Shown: one piece after another, positions 17,033-26,326 of the stretch
Layout: every line of letters starts with the position of its first letter
Position numbering within the stretch: position 1 is the first letter of the stretch
From: Tardiphaga sp.
GTDB taxonomy: Bacteria > Pseudomonadota > Alphaproteobacteria > Rhizobiales > Xanthobacteraceae
Assembly: GCF_028290495.1 (NCBI RefSeq)
Contig: NZ_JAQGJT010000046.1
Span: forward strand, 1-64,000
Length of the DNA stretch: 64,000 nt
Direction: 5' to 3'
Program-made: the position numbers and the translations under genes
The notes under the pieces: generated by a model
The model's database searches: none
What the model was told of the DNA's origin: nothing
What the model saw: the letters and a program-made list of their open reading frames with translations, nothing else

Positions 17033-18775
17033 ATGGCCGAGACCTATGCAAGACCCCGCTTTGGCGCGCCGCGCGAGCCGAAAACCCGAGCCAATCCGGG
17101 TGGCGGACTGGTGCGCGTACTCGACTACGTCACCGGTAGCCACGCCAGATCGATTGTTTTCCTGACGATCTTCGGCTTGCTGTTCTTCCTGCCGGGCTTT
17201 TTCAACATCCCGCCGATCGACCGCGACGAGGCCCGCTTCGCGCAGGCCACCAAGCAGATGGTCGAGACCGGCGATTTCGTCGATATCCGCTTCCAGGACG
17301 AGGTCCGCTACAAGAAGCCGGTGGGCATCTACTGGGTGCAGGCCGCCGTGGTCGAGACCGCGTCCAAGCTCGGCCTGCAGCGCGCCGAGGTTCGTATCTG
17401 GCTTTACCGGGTGCCGTCGCTGATCGGGGCGATTGGTGCCGTGCTGCTGACCTACTGGACCGCATTGGCCTTCGTGACGCGCCGCGGAGCGGTGCTGGCC
17501 GGCCTGATCCTGTGCAGTTCGGTGCTGCTCGGCGTCGAGGCACGTCTCGCCAAGACCGACGCGATGCTGCTGCTCACGGTGGTGGCGGTGATGGGCGCGA
17601 TGGCGCGGGTCTACCTCGCGTGGCAGCGCGGTGAGGAAGCGCAGCGTCCGGCATGGTCCGAGCCCGTCATTTTCTGGACGGCGATGGCCGGCGGCATCCT
17701 GCTGAAGGGACCGCTGATCCTGCTGTTCGTGGCGCTGACGATTATCGCGCTGGCGATTATGGATCGTTCGGCAGCGTGGCTATGGCGTCTGCGCCCGGGC
17801 CTCGGTGTCCTCTGGGCGCTGCTTCTGGTGCTGCCTTGGTTCGTCGCGATTTTCCTGAAATCCGGCGACGCCTTCTTCTCCAATTCGCTCGGCGGCGACA
17901 TGCTCAGCAAGCTGGCTGCGCAGGAGTCCCACGGCGCGCCGCCCGGTACCTATTTGCTGCTGTTCTGGGTGACCTTCTGGCCCGGTGCGCCGCTTGCCGG
18001 CATGGCTGCGCCGGCGATCTGGCGTGCCCGTCGCGAGCCTGGCGCGCAATACCTGCTGGCATGGCTGGTGCCGTCCTGGATCGTCTTTGAAGTCGTGATG
18101 ACCAAGCTGCCGCATTACGTGCTGCCGCTGTATCCGGCGATCGCCATCCTGATCGTCGGCGCGCTGGAGCGCCGGGTGCTGTCGCGCTCCTGGCTCGCGC
18201 GCGGTTCGGCGTGGTGGTTCGCGATACCCGTGCTGACGGCGGTGATCGTTGTGATCGGAGCGATCATGGCGGTGCGCCATCCGGTCTTCCTGGCCTGGCC
18301 GTTCGCCGGCGCCGCCCTGTGTTTCGGCCTGCTGGCCTGGTGGATGTACGATGACAACCACGCCGAGCGCTCCCTGCTCAACGCGGTGATCTCGGCGATG
18401 TTCATGAGTGCTGCGTTCTACGGCATCGTCATGCCGGCCATGAAGCCGCTGTTTCCGAGTCAGGAGATCGCGCGCGCGCTGCGCAACGTGGTTTGCGTCG
18501 GACCCCGCGCCGCTGCCGCCGGCTACCATGAACCGAGCCTGGTGTTCACGACGGGTACTTCGACCCTGCTGACCGACGGCTCGGGCGCCGCCGACTTCCT
18601 CGGACAGGGCAGCTGCCGCTTTGCGCTGGTCGAGGCGCGTTCCGAGCGCAGCTTCGCGCAGCGCGCCGACGCTATCGGACTGCGCTACGACGTGGCGACA
18701 CGCATCGAGGGCTACAATTTTTCGCAGGGCCGGGCGATCTCGGTGGCGATCTATCGCTCCGAAGGGACCCGGTAA
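17033..18775 (+). CDS. GT39/ArnT-like membrane glycosyltransferase
   Basis: A 580-residue polytopic membrane protein of the ArnT/PMT group. The first periplasmic loop carries PPIDRDEARFAQATKQM, where acidic residues serve as the catalytic base, and RYKKPVGIYWVQ, another family motif; about ten hydrophobic helices follow and a soluble C-terminal part starts near residue 480. Such enzymes move a sugar from a polyprenyl phosphate carrier to lipid A, LPS core or another periplasmic acceptor. The gene is first in a tight four-gene run with a PAP2 phosphatase, a GT2 synthase and an LpxB-N protein, which together make and use the lipid-linked sugar. The sugar is unknown; uronic acid or aminosugar are candidates. 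Confidence 0.85.
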   Translation: MAETYARPRFGAPREPKTRANPGGGLVRVLDYVTGSHARSIVFLTIFGLLFFLPGFFNIPPIDRDEARFAQATKQMVETGDFVDIRFQDEVRYKKPVGIYWVQAAVVETASKLGLQRAEVRIWLYRVPSLIGAIGAVLLTYWTALAFVTRRGAVLAGLILCSSVLLGVEARLAKTDAMLLLTVVAVMGAMARVYLAWQRGEEAQRPAWSEPVIFWTAMAGGILLKGPLILLFVALTIIALAIMDRSAAWLWRLRPGLGVLWALLLVLPWFVAIFLKSGDAFFSNSLGGDMLSKLAAQESHGAPPGTYLLLFWVTFWPGAPLAGMAAPAIWRARREPGAQYLLAWLVPSWIVFEVVMTKLPHYVLPLYPAIAILIVGALERRVLSRSWLARGSAWWFAIPVLTAVIVVIGAIMAVRHPVFLAWPFAGAALCFGLLAWWMYDDNHAERSLLNAVISAMFMSAAFYGIVMPAMKPLFPSQEIARALRNVVCVGPRAAAAGYHEPSLVFTTGTSTLLTDGSGAADFLGQGSCRFALVEARSERSFAQRADAIGLRYDVATRIEGYNFSQGRAISVAIYRSEGTR

Positions 18776-19614
18776 TGGCCGCGGTTTCAGCCCAGCGATC
18801 CGGCTACGTCGCGCGGCTGATCGTGTTCATCGGCGTATCGCTGGCGCAACTCGTCCGCGCGCCCTCGCATTCGCGCCGCGCCGAAGCCGGCCGGCACTGG
18901 GCACGGCGCTCGCTCGGATTGTCCGCCATTTCGGCTGTGCTGATCGTGGCGCTGATGTTCCTGTTTGACGCCTACGAGATCGGCCTGATGCCGCCGCGCG
19001 GTACCGAATGGCTGTGGCCGGTGCGGTCCATCACCGCGTTCGGCAAGTCGGAATACGTGCTGTGGGGGCTGTTTGCCGTGCTGGTCGTGCTCGCGCTGGC
19101 TGCGCCACGGCTGCGCGGCATGTCGCGTTCGCTGCTGGTCAGCTTTGGCACCCGTATTCAGTACATCTTCCTGTCGGTGGCAGTGTCGGTGCTGCTCGGC
19201 GAACTCCTCAAGGGCATGATCGGCCGCGGCCGGCCGTTTGTCGGCGGCGAGGCCAACGCCTTCAACTTCTCGCATTTCGCCTGGAGCGAGACCTATTCCA
19301 GCTTCCCGTCCGGCCACGCCACCACGGCTTTCGCGCTGGCCTTTGCGGTATCCGCGGTATGGCCGCGGCTGCGCGCCGTCATGTTTGCCTATGCGATTGT
19401 CATCATTGCCAGCCGTCTGTTGCTGCTGGCGCATCACCCGAGCGACGTGCTGGGCGGGGCGCTGACCGGCGTGATCGGCGCGATGGCGGTGCGCTACTGG
19501 TTCGCGGCCCGGCATCTGGCCTTCACCATTCATCGCGACGGCAGCATCCAACCGCTGCCCGGCCCGTCCCCGGAACACCTCAAAAGGGTTGCCCGCGACG
19601 CCTTCGCCCCATAG
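18775..19614 (+). CDS. PAP2-family membrane phosphatase
   Basis: A 279-residue membrane protein with the complete acid-phosphatase signature: KGMIGRGRP (K-x6-RP), PSGHATT and SRLLLLAHHPSD (SR-x5-H-x3-D). Several transmembrane helices surround these motifs. It probably removes phosphate from lipid A or from undecaprenyl pyrophosphate in the periplasmic leaflet. Its ATG overlaps the stop of the GT39 gene (TAATG), indicating coupling. Within this operon a lipid A phosphatase of LpxE type is attractive, but the target cannot be fixed from sequence. Confidence 0.85.
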   Translation: MAAVSAQRSGYVARLIVFIGVSLAQLVRAPSHSRRAEAGRHWARRSLGLSAISAVLIVALMFLFDAYEIGLMPPRGTEWLWPVRSITAFGKSEYVLWGLFAVLVVLALAAPRLRGMSRSLLVSFGTRIQYIFLSVAVSVLLGELLKGMIGRGRPFVGGEANAFNFSHFAWSETYSSFPSGHATTAFALAFAVSAVWPRLRAVMFAYAIVIIASRLLLLAHHPSDVLGGALTGVIGAMAVRYWFAARHLAFTIHRDGSIQPLPGPSPEHLKRVARDAFAP

Positions 19615-19673
19615 AAGCGGGGCTTCCCGCGGGCGGCCGGCATGGCCGGGTTCCCGCGGCGTCGCATTCAACC

Positions 19674-20429
19674 ATGAGCCCCGATTTGTCCCTGCCTGAC
19701 ACCATTCCCGTCGATGTCTCCATCGTGGTGCCCGTGCGCAACGAGCAGGACAATGTCGCGCCTGTAATCGCCGAAATCGCCGCCGCGCTCGATGGCCGGT
19801 TTGCCTACGAGATCATCTACGTCAATGACGGTTCGACTGACGCCACGCCGCAGCGGCTGGTCGATCTGATGCAGCAGCGCGACAACCTGCGCCGCATCGA
19901 TCACGCGCAATCCTCCGGCCAGTCGGCCGCGGTGCGCAGCGGCGTCCGCGCTGCGCGCGGCGCCATCGTCGCGACGCTCGACGGTGACGGTCAGAACAAT
20001 CCTGCGTTCCTGCCTGACCTGATCGGGGCGGTGCAGGCTGGCCACGGCCGCGTCGGCCTTGCCGCCGGCCAGCGCGTCGGGCGCAAGGATACCGGCTTCA
20101 AGAAGATGCAGTCGAAGATCGCCAACCGCGTGCGCAGCGCCATCCTCAGCGATGGCACTCGCGACACTGGCTGCGGCCTTAAGGCGTTCCGCCGCGACGT
20201 GTTCCTGTCGATGCCGTATTTCGACGGCCTGCATCGCTTCCTCCCGGCGCTGGTGCGCCGCGAGGGGTTCGAAATCGCTTATGTCGACGTCATCGACCGT
20301 CCCCGGCACTCCGGCGTTTCCAATTACGGCTTCTTCGACCGGCTGTGGATCGGCATCATGGATCTCGCCGGTGTGTGGTGGCTGATCCGCCGCAAACGGC
20401 CGACACCGGTCGCAACCGAGTTCAAATAA
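19674..20429 (+). CDS. GT2 polyprenyl-phosphate glycosyltransferase
   Basis: A 251-residue cytoplasmic GT-A enzyme of the dolichyl-phosphate-mannose synthase type. It shows VDVSIVVPVRNEQDN (nucleotide site), IIYVNDGSTD, and ATLDGDGQNNP with the metal-binding Asp residues, plus RHSGVSNYG late in the domain. There are no strong C-terminal TM helices, which fits the pairing with the separate small membrane protein downstream. It should load a sugar onto a polyprenyl phosphate for use by the GT39 enzyme. The start at 19674 gives the family N-terminus; upstream sequence in frame is shadow of the PAP2 gene. Confidence 0.88.
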   Translation: MSPDLSLPDTIPVDVSIVVPVRNEQDNVAPVIAEIAAALDGRFAYEIIYVNDGSTDATPQRLVDLMQQRDNLRRIDHAQSSGQSAAVRSGVRAARGAIVATLDGDGQNNPAFLPDLIGAVQAGHGRVGLAAGQRVGRKDTGFKKMQSKIANRVRSAILSDGTRDTGCGLKAFRRDVFLSMPYFDGLHRFLPALVRREGFEIAYVDVIDRPRHSGVSNYGFFDRLWIGIMDLAGVWWLIRRKRPTPVATEFK

Positions 20430-20767
20430 TGTTCATTCACTACGGTCAGGCGCTCGGGGACTATCTCTACGATGTGTTCGTCGCCAAGTTCGATTTCTGG
20501 CTGGCTTTCGGGCTGGTCGCGCAACTGCTGTTCACCGCGCGCTTTCTGGTGCAGTGGATCTCCAGCGAACGCGCCGGCCAGAGCGTGGTGCCGATGGCGT
20601 TCTGGTTCTTTTCGATGGCCGGCGGCATGATGACGCTGGTGTACGGCGTCGCCAAGCGCGAGCCGGTGATCATCATCGGTCAGGCCTTCGCGACGGTGAT
20701 CTACATCCGCAATATCATGCTGATCCTCAAGAACCACGCCAAGGGCTCCAAAACGCTGGACAGCTAG
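20429..20767 (+). CDS. Lipid-A-disaccharide synthase N-terminal-like (LAB_N) small membrane protein
   Basis: A 112-residue protein with three to four hydrophobic helices and the LAB_N family stretch LVAQLLFTARFLVQWISSE, also GMMTLVYGVAKREPV. Despite its name this family has no LpxB catalytic domain; it travels with GT2 polyprenyl-phosphate sugar synthases and ArnT-like transferases, probably as an accessory or flippase-like subunit. Its ATG overlaps the stop of the GT2 gene (TAATG). I recall a similar GT2 plus small membrane protein pair (RgtE/RgtF) in Rhizobium lipid A galacturonate transfer; that comparison is from memory. Confidence 0.82.
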   Translation: MFIHYGQALGDYLYDVFVAKFDFWLAFGLVAQLLFTARFLVQWISSERAGQSVVPMAFWFFSMAGGMMTLVYGVAKREPVIIIGQAFATVIYIRNIMLILKNHAKGSKTLDS

Positions 20768-22455
20768 CCCCGCACCGACGGCGCCGTATCGGTCAGCGCC
20801 AGCGGTTCGGATGCCGCGCTGTCGGGGGCGTGCAATTCGCCGGCGGCATCGAGCACCGGATAGGCGGCCGAGCAGATATGCGAGTGGACCCGCCGGAGGT
20901 CGCGCAGCACGTCGAGATGCAACGACGTGGTCTCGATCGTCTCGGGGCGGCCTTCGCGCAAGCGGTCGAGGTGGCGCTCGGTCGCGGCCAGTTCCGCACT
21001 GCGCAGCGCGCTCTTTTCCGCCAGCAGCTTCCGCGCGTCGTTGACGTCGCCCGACATGAACACGCCGAATGCCATCCGCAAGGAGTCCATTGTACGCTTG
21101 TGGAACGCGGAGAGTTCTTCGGCACCTTCCGGTGAGAACTGGAAGCGGCGCTTGATCTTCTTGGTGGCGAGCTCGCTCAGGTTCTTGTCGATGATGTCGC
21201 CGATATGCTCGAGATTGATGGTGAAGGAGATGATCTCCATCGCGCGGTGGCCCTCGCGTTCGTCGAGACTGCCGCGGGTCAGCCTGGTGACGTAGAGTTT
21301 GATGGCTTCGTCCAGGCTATCGACCTGATTGTCCATCCGCGACACCTGATCGACCAGCGCGCGGTCATTGGTCATCAGCGCCGCCATCACCTTGCGCAGC
21401 ATCACCTCGACGAGGTCGCCCATGTGCAGCGTCTCGCGCGCGGCATCGGCGAGAGCCAGTGATGGCGTCTCCAGGGCGCTGTCGTCGAGATAGCGCGGCT
21501 TCGCCGGATCGACGTCGAGCACGCGATTGGGCAGCAGCCGCTTCAGCAGCGCCGCCATTCTGTCGAGCAGGCCGATGAACAGGACGGCGGTAGCCAGATT
21601 GAAGACGATGTGGAAGGTCGCGGTCATCTTGGCGGCGTCCGGCTGCCACTGCTGCATCAGTTCGGAGATCGGCCGCAGCCATGGCGCCACCAGCAGCACG
21701 CCGATGACGCGGTTGAGCAGGTTGCCGTAGGGCAGGCGGTAGCTGGCGGGATTGTCGCGCTTGGCGCCTTCGAATACCGGATTGATCGCGCTGCCGAGAT
21801 TGGCGCCGAGCACCAGCGCCAGCGCGGCGTAGGGCGTGATGAAATGCGCGTATGCCAACGACATTACCAACAGCACAGTGGCGACGCTGGAATGCACGGC
21901 CCAGGTGACGATGGCCCCGAGCAGGATACACAGTATCGGATCGCCGGTGATCGCGTTCATGAACACGCGCATGCCCGGCGCGTTCTCCGCGGGCGCCAGC
22001 GTGTCGAGCAGGATGTGCAGCGCCAGCAGCATCAGGCCGAGCCCGATGGCGACGCGGCCGAGATCCTTGATGCGCGATCGCGCCCCGGTGCGGAACGCGA
22101 GCAGGCCGATGATAAAGAGGACAGGCGCCGCCGCCGACATGTTGAACGACAGCAATTGCACGATCAGCGTGGTGCCGACATTCGCGCCGAGCATGATCGC
22201 CAGTGCCGGCACCAGACTCACCAGCCCTTCGGCCGTGAATGAACTCGTGATCAGTGCGGTCGCGGTGCTGCTCTGCAGAAGGGCGGTGAGGCCGATTCCG
22301 GCGCCGAATGCGGCGAACCGATTCTTCAGTGCCCGCGCCAGCACCAGTCGCAGGTCGGAACCGAAAGCGCGCAGGATGCCGGTCTGCACCATGTGCAGGC
22401 CCCACAGCAGCAGCGCGACGCCGCCCATCAAATCGAGCAGTACGATGCTTCCCAT
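20764..22455 (-). CDS. Na/Pi cotransporter family protein with PhoU-like tail
   Basis: A 563-residue protein. Residues 1-310 form two inverted Na/Pi cotransporter repeats, each with the signature polar pocket: LLQSSTATALI in the first and HSSVATVLLVMS in the second, plus LGANVGTT and LGANLGSAINP. Residues about 340-540 are helical and PhoU-like, suggesting control of transport by an internal regulatory domain. It probably imports phosphate with sodium or acts as an efflux-type phosphate valve. Its stop overlaps the end of the convergent LAB_N gene by 4 bases. No Pho box was identified. Confidence 0.88.
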   Translation of the reverse strand: MGSIVLLDLMGGVALLLWGLHMVQTGILRAFGSDLRLVLARALKNRFAAFGAGIGLTALLQSSTATALITSSFTAEGLVSLVPALAIMLGANVGTTLIVQLLSFNMSAAAPVLFIIGLLAFRTGARSRIKDLGRVAIGLGLMLLALHILLDTLAPAENAPGMRVFMNAITGDPILCILLGAIVTWAVHSSVATVLLVMSLAYAHFITPYAALALVLGANLGSAINPVFEGAKRDNPASYRLPYGNLLNRVIGVLLVAPWLRPISELMQQWQPDAAKMTATFHIVFNLATAVLFIGLLDRMAALLKRLLPNRVLDVDPAKPRYLDDSALETPSLALADAARETLHMGDLVEVMLRKVMAALMTNDRALVDQVSRMDNQVDSLDEAIKLYVTRLTRGSLDEREGHRAMEIISFTINLEHIGDIIDKNLSELATKKIKRRFQFSPEGAEELSAFHKRTMDSLRMAFGVFMSGDVNDARKLLAEKSALRSAELAATERHLDRLREGRPETIETTSLHLDVLRDLRRVHSHICSAAYPVLDAAGELHAPDSAASEPLALTDTAPSVRG

Positions 22456-22557
22456 GCTTGTCCGTTCTGCAATTGACTCGAACGGACAAAGCTATGCCGA
22501 TCCGCCGGGGGATCAATGCTTTTGTTGCAACGCAGACGCGGGGCTGCGGTGCGTAGA

Positions 22558-23751
22558 TTACACCGCGCCGAGCGCCGCGAAGCCGCGTTCCAGATCCGCT
22601 TTGAGATCATCGACGCTTTCCAGCCCGATATGCAGCCGCAACGTCGGACCGCCCGGCGCCCATTGGGTGGCGCTGCGATAGGGCGCGCAGTCGAACGGGA
22701 TAACCAGGCTCTCGAAGCCGCCCCACGAATAGCCCATGCCGAACAGTTGCACCGTATCGAGCAGCGCATCGACCGCGGCTTGCGAGACCGGCTTCAGCAC
22801 GATGCTGAACAGGCCGGAAGCGCCGGTGAAATCGCGCTTCCAGATGGCGTGGCCGGGATGGCTCTCAAGGCCGGGATGCAGCACGGTCAGCACTTCTGGC
22901 CGCGCGGCAAGCCAGTGCGCCATCTCCAGGCCGGAACGCTGGTGATGCGCCAGCCGCACCGCCATCGTGCGCAATCCGCGCAAGGCAAGAAACACATCGT
23001 CCGGTCCGGCGCAGACGCCGAGCAGCTTGATGCCTTCCTCGACCTGCGGCCAAGCGCGGGCATTGGCCGAGATGGTGCCGAACATGATGTCGGAATGGCC
23101 GCCGATATATTTGGTCGCGGCCTGGATGCTGATGTCGACGCCTTGTTCGAGCGAACGGTGATACAGCGGCGTCGCCCATGTGTTGTCGTCGATCACCAGC
23201 GCGCCGTGCGCGTGCGCGATTTCTGCGATCGCCGGCACGTCGGGCATCTCGAAGGATTGCGAGCCGGGCGCCTCGACCAAGATCGCGCGGGTGTTGGGCT
23301 TGAGCAGGGCTTTGATGCCGGCGCCGATCAGCGGATCGAAATAGGTCGTCTCGATGCCCAGCCGCGCCAGCATGCCGTTGCAGAAATTGCGCGTCGGCCG
23401 GTAGGCGCTGTCGCTGACCAGCAGATGATCGCCGGCTTTGAGCACCGAGAGCAGGGTGGTGGAGATCGCCGACAGGCCGGACGGCACCAAGCCAACGCCC
23501 GCACAGCTCGGGCCCTCCAGCGCCATCAAGGCTTGCTGCAGCGACTTGGTGGTCGGCGTGCCGTGGCGGCCATATTGAAACTCGCCGCGATGCGCATGCA
23601 GCGCTTCGGCGGTCGGGTACAAAACGGTAGAGCCGCGCACTACCGGCGGATTCACAAAACCTTTTTGCGACACGGTGTCGCGACCGGCGGTGACGAGTTC
23701 GGTCTCGATGGCGAGGGAGGTGGTGCCGTGGTTGTTGATCGATGCCATCAT
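22558..23751 (-). CDS. metC: Cystathionine beta-lyase (PLP Cys/Met metabolism)
   Basis: A 397-residue fold-type I PLP enzyme. It contains QYGRHGTPTTKSLQQAL, the PLP ring region VLVSDSAYRPTRNF, VIDDNTWATP with the Asp that contacts the pyridine nitrogen, and the lysine motif ISIQAATKYIGGHSDIM. The Lys in TKYIGGHSD forms the Schiff base. It cleaves cystathionine to homocysteine, pyruvate and ammonia. Paired ATG codons at 23751 and 23748 give the family start; the longer upstream frame looks non-coding. Sequence alone does not exclude a related gamma-synthase or lyase, but MASINNHGT and overall spacing fit MetC. Confidence 0.85.
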   Translation of the reverse strand: MMASINNHGTTSLAIETELVTAGRDTVSQKGFVNPPVVRGSTVLYPTAEALHAHRGEFQYGRHGTPTTKSLQQALMALEGPSCAGVGLVPSGLSAISTTLLSVLKAGDHLLVSDSAYRPTRNFCNGMLARLGIETTYFDPLIGAGIKALLKPNTRAILVEAPGSQSFEMPDVPAIAEIAHAHGALVIDDNTWATPLYHRSLEQGVDISIQAATKYIGGHSDIMFGTISANARAWPQVEEGIKLLGVCAGPDDVFLALRGLRTMAVRLAHHQRSGLEMAHWLAARPEVLTVLHPGLESHPGHAIWKRDFTGASGLFSIVLKPVSQAAVDALLDTVQLFGMGYSWGGFESLVIPFDCAPYRSATQWAPGGPTLRLHIGLESVDDLKADLERGFAALGAV

Positions 23752-24083
23752 GATCCGCCGTCGGTTGGGAGAAGTCTTGCCACAGCCACAGGGCGCAGGG
23801 ATCGTCCAGCAGGCGGGAGACTTGGATATGCCACCTAACAGGACCGGGAAGATCACCGTCAACCCCTTGACCCCGCAGCCGGTTCGTTCTGTGATGTGGC
23901 CCTGTAATACGATCGCGGCATGTTGAGGGGCCTGCCGCGAATCCCATCCATCGCCTGATTGCACAGCCTGCTCTGATCGATTCGAGGCCGGGCCGGGCTT
24001 TGCGAGGACCGTGCAGATCGCATAGGTTGGTCCTTCGGCATGGCGATCAACCATTGCTCCGAACGTTCTCGAAAGGCTTTGTT
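23752..24083. other. Divergent promoter region metC / aapJ
   Basis: About 330 bases between divergent genes. I looked for a SAM-II type riboswitch ahead of metC and did not recognise one. No gene is supported. It must hold the promoters for both metC and the aap operon. Confidence 0.5.
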
Positions 24084-25097
24084 ATGAAACGCGCAATTCT
24101 GGTTTTCACGCTCGCGCTCGCCGGCCTGTCCGTGCAGGCGGCGACGGCGCAAACGCTGAAGACCATTCGGGATCGCGGCATGCTGTCCTGCGGCGTCACC
24201 CAGGGCCTGCCGGGTTTCTCGGCGCCGGACGACAAGGGTAACTGGGCCGGCTTCGATGTCGATCTGTGCCGGGCCGTGGCCGCGGCGATCTTCAACGATT
24301 CGACCAAGGTCAAATACGTTCCACTGTCGGCCAAGGATCGCTTTACTGCACTGCAGTCCGGCGAGATCGACGTGCTGTCGCGCAACACGACCTGGACGCT
24401 GTCACGCGATACTTCGCTGGGCGTCAACTTCACCGGGATTTCCTACTATGACGGACAGGGATTTCTGGTCCGCAAGTCGCTCAAGGTAAACTCTGCGCTG
24501 GAACTGAACAGCGCTTCGATCTGCGTACAGACCGGCACCACCAACGAGCAGAACATCGCCGACTACTTCAAAGGCAACAACATGAAGTACGAGGTGATCG
24601 CCTTCGGCACCGCCGATGAGACCATCAAGGCCTATGAATCAGGCCGTTGCGACGTGTTCTCGGCGGATGTCTCGCAGCTTTATGCCGAGCGTCTGAAGCT
24701 TGCCGTGCCAGCCGATCACGGCGTACTGCCGGAAGTGATTTCCAAGGAGCCGCTCGGCCCGCTGGTGCGTCACGGCGACGACCAATGGATGGACATCGTG
24801 CGCTGGACGCTGTTTGCGATGGTCAATGCCGAAGAACTCGGCGTCACCCAGAAGAACGTCGATGACATGGCGAAATCCGACAAGCCCGAGCTGAAGCGCA
24901 TCTTCGGCACCGACGGCAATCTTGGCGAAACGCTGGGGCTCACCAAGGACTGGGTCGTGCGCATCATCAAGGCGACCGGCAATTACGGCGAGGTATTTGA
25001 CCGCAACGTCGGCGCCGGCTCCAAGCTCGGCATCGCCCGCGGTCTCAACCAGCTCTGGAACAAGGGTGGTATCCAGTACGCCCCGCCGATCCGCTGA
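24084..25097 (+). CDS. aapJ: General L-amino acid ABC transporter, periplasmic binding protein
   Basis: A 337-residue periplasmic binding protein with a signal peptide (ILVFTLALAGLSVQAATA). The core reads RDRGMLSCGVTQGLPGFSAPDDKGNWAGFDVDLCRAVA (split here only as landmark), the AapJ/BztA start of the polar amino acid family, followed by LQSGEIDVLSRNTTWTLSRD and the C-terminal GLNQLWNKGG. It binds a broad range of L-amino acids and feeds AapQM. ATG at 24084 has AAGG upstream. It heads the aapJQMP operon; the order is the same as in Rhizobium leguminosarum. Confidence 0.93.
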   Translation: MKRAILVFTLALAGLSVQAATAQTLKTIRDRGMLSCGVTQGLPGFSAPDDKGNWAGFDVDLCRAVAAAIFNDSTKVKYVPLSAKDRFTALQSGEIDVLSRNTTWTLSRDTSLGVNFTGISYYDGQGFLVRKSLKVNSALELNSASICVQTGTTNEQNIADYFKGNNMKYEVIAFGTADETIKAYESGRCDVFSADVSQLYAERLKLAVPADHGVLPEVISKEPLGPLVRHGDDQWMDIVRWTLFAMVNAEELGVTQKNVDDMAKSDKPELKRIFGTDGNLGETLGLTKDWVVRIIKATGNYGEVFDRNVGAGSKLGIARGLNQLWNKGGIQYAPPIR

Positions 25098-25120
25098 ACT
25101 CGAACAGACCGGGCGCGGCA

Positions 25121-26326
25121 ATGTCCACCGGAGCCAGACCGCCGCCGTCGCAAGTCGTCGCCAGGTTGCGGCGGGCATTGGGCGGGCAGGCCGGCTGGAG
25201 CGGACTGGCGCTGCAGATCCTGTTCGTCGCCGCGCTGGCATGGATCGGCTACGAGATCGTCGCCAACACGCGCGCCAATCTGGCGCTGCAGGGCGTTGCC
25301 TCGGGCTTTGGCTTTCTCGGCAACACCGCCGGATTCGGCGTCAGCCAGTCGCTGATCCCGTATGCCGAAAGCGACACCTATACGCAGGTGTTCTTCGTCG
25401 GCCTCGTCAACACGCTGGTGGTGTCGGGTATCGGTATCTTCTTTGCCACCCTCATCGGCTTTGTGGTCGGGCTCGGCCGGATGTCGCCGAACTGGCTGCT
25501 GGCGCGGATCGCCGGCGGCTATGTCGAACTGATCCGCAATCTCCCGCTGCTGTTCCAGATCTTGTTCTGGTACCTCGCCGTGCTCGCCACGCTGCCGAGC
25601 CCGCGGCAAAGCATCTCGCTGTGGGACAGCTTCTTTCTCAGCAACCGCGGCTTCGGCGTGCCGAAGCCGATCGGCGCCGCAGGCTTCGATGCGTTCGCTA
25701 TCGCGATTGTCGTGGCTGTCGTCGCGGCGCTGCTGCTGCGCAGCTACGCGCGACGTCAACTGTTTCAGAGTGGACGTCTGATACGGGTCTGGCCGTATGC
25801 GATCGGCTTGCTGATTGGTTTGCCGGTGTTAGCCGTGCTCGCGTTCGGCAAGCCTGTCACGTTTGAATACCCGGAACTCAAGGGCTTCAACTTCTCCGGC
25901 GGTTCACGGGTGATCCCGGAATTCGTTGCCTTGGTGCTGGCGCTGTCGACCTATACCGCTGCATTCATCGCCGAGATCGTCCGCGCCGGTGTGCAGTCGG
26001 TGCACCGCGGGCAGGCCGAGGCCGGCGCATCGTTGGGGCTCTCCCGCAGCGAAACGTTGCGGCTGATCGTGGTGCCGCAGGCGCTGCGCGTGATCCTGCC
26101 GCCGCTCACCAACCAGTATCTCAACCTCACCAAGAACTCGTCGCTGGCGGTGGCGATCGGCTATCCCGACCTGTTCTCGGTGTTCGCCGGTACCACCCTG
26201 AGCCAGACCGGGCAGGCGATCGAGATCATCGCCATCACGATGTCGGTCTATCTGGTGATCTCGCTGATCACCAGCGCGATCATGAGCTTCTACGGCTGGC
26301 GGCTCGGCCGGAGTTTGCGCGGATGA
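25121..26326 (+). CDS. aapQ: General L-amino acid ABC transporter permease
   Basis: A 401-residue integral membrane permease of the HisMQ type with an N-terminal extension typical of AapQ. The EAA loop that contacts the ATPase is seen as EAGASLGLSRSETLRLIVVPQ, and NLPLLFQILFWYLAV is a conserved early helix. It lies 23 bases after aapJ and its stop overlaps the start of aapM by 4 bases. With AapM it forms the membrane channel for amino acid uptake. Confidence 0.93.
   Translation: MSTGARPPPSQVVARLRRALGGQAGWSGLALQILFVAALAWIGYEIVANTRANLALQGVASGFGFLGNTAGFGVSQSLIPYAESDTYTQVFFVGLVNTLVVSGIGIFFATLIGFVVGLGRMSPNWLLARIAGGYVELIRNLPLLFQILFWYLAVLATLPSPRQSISLWDSFFLSNRGFGVPKPIGAAGFDAFAIAIVVAVVAALLLRSYARRQLFQSGRLIRVWPYAIGLLIGLPVLAVLAFGKPVTFEYPELKGFNFSGGSRVIPEFVALVLALSTYTAAFIAEIVRAGVQSVHRGQAEAGASLGLSRSETLRLIVVPQALRVILPPLTNQYLNLTKNSSLAVAIGYPDLFSVFAGTTLSQTGQAIEIIAITMSVYLVISLITSAIMSFYGWRLGRSLRG

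Noticed and set aside
23752..23900. Possible SAM-responsive riboswitch ahead of metC
   Set aside because: I looked for the SAM-II pattern and did not find its conserved pieces.
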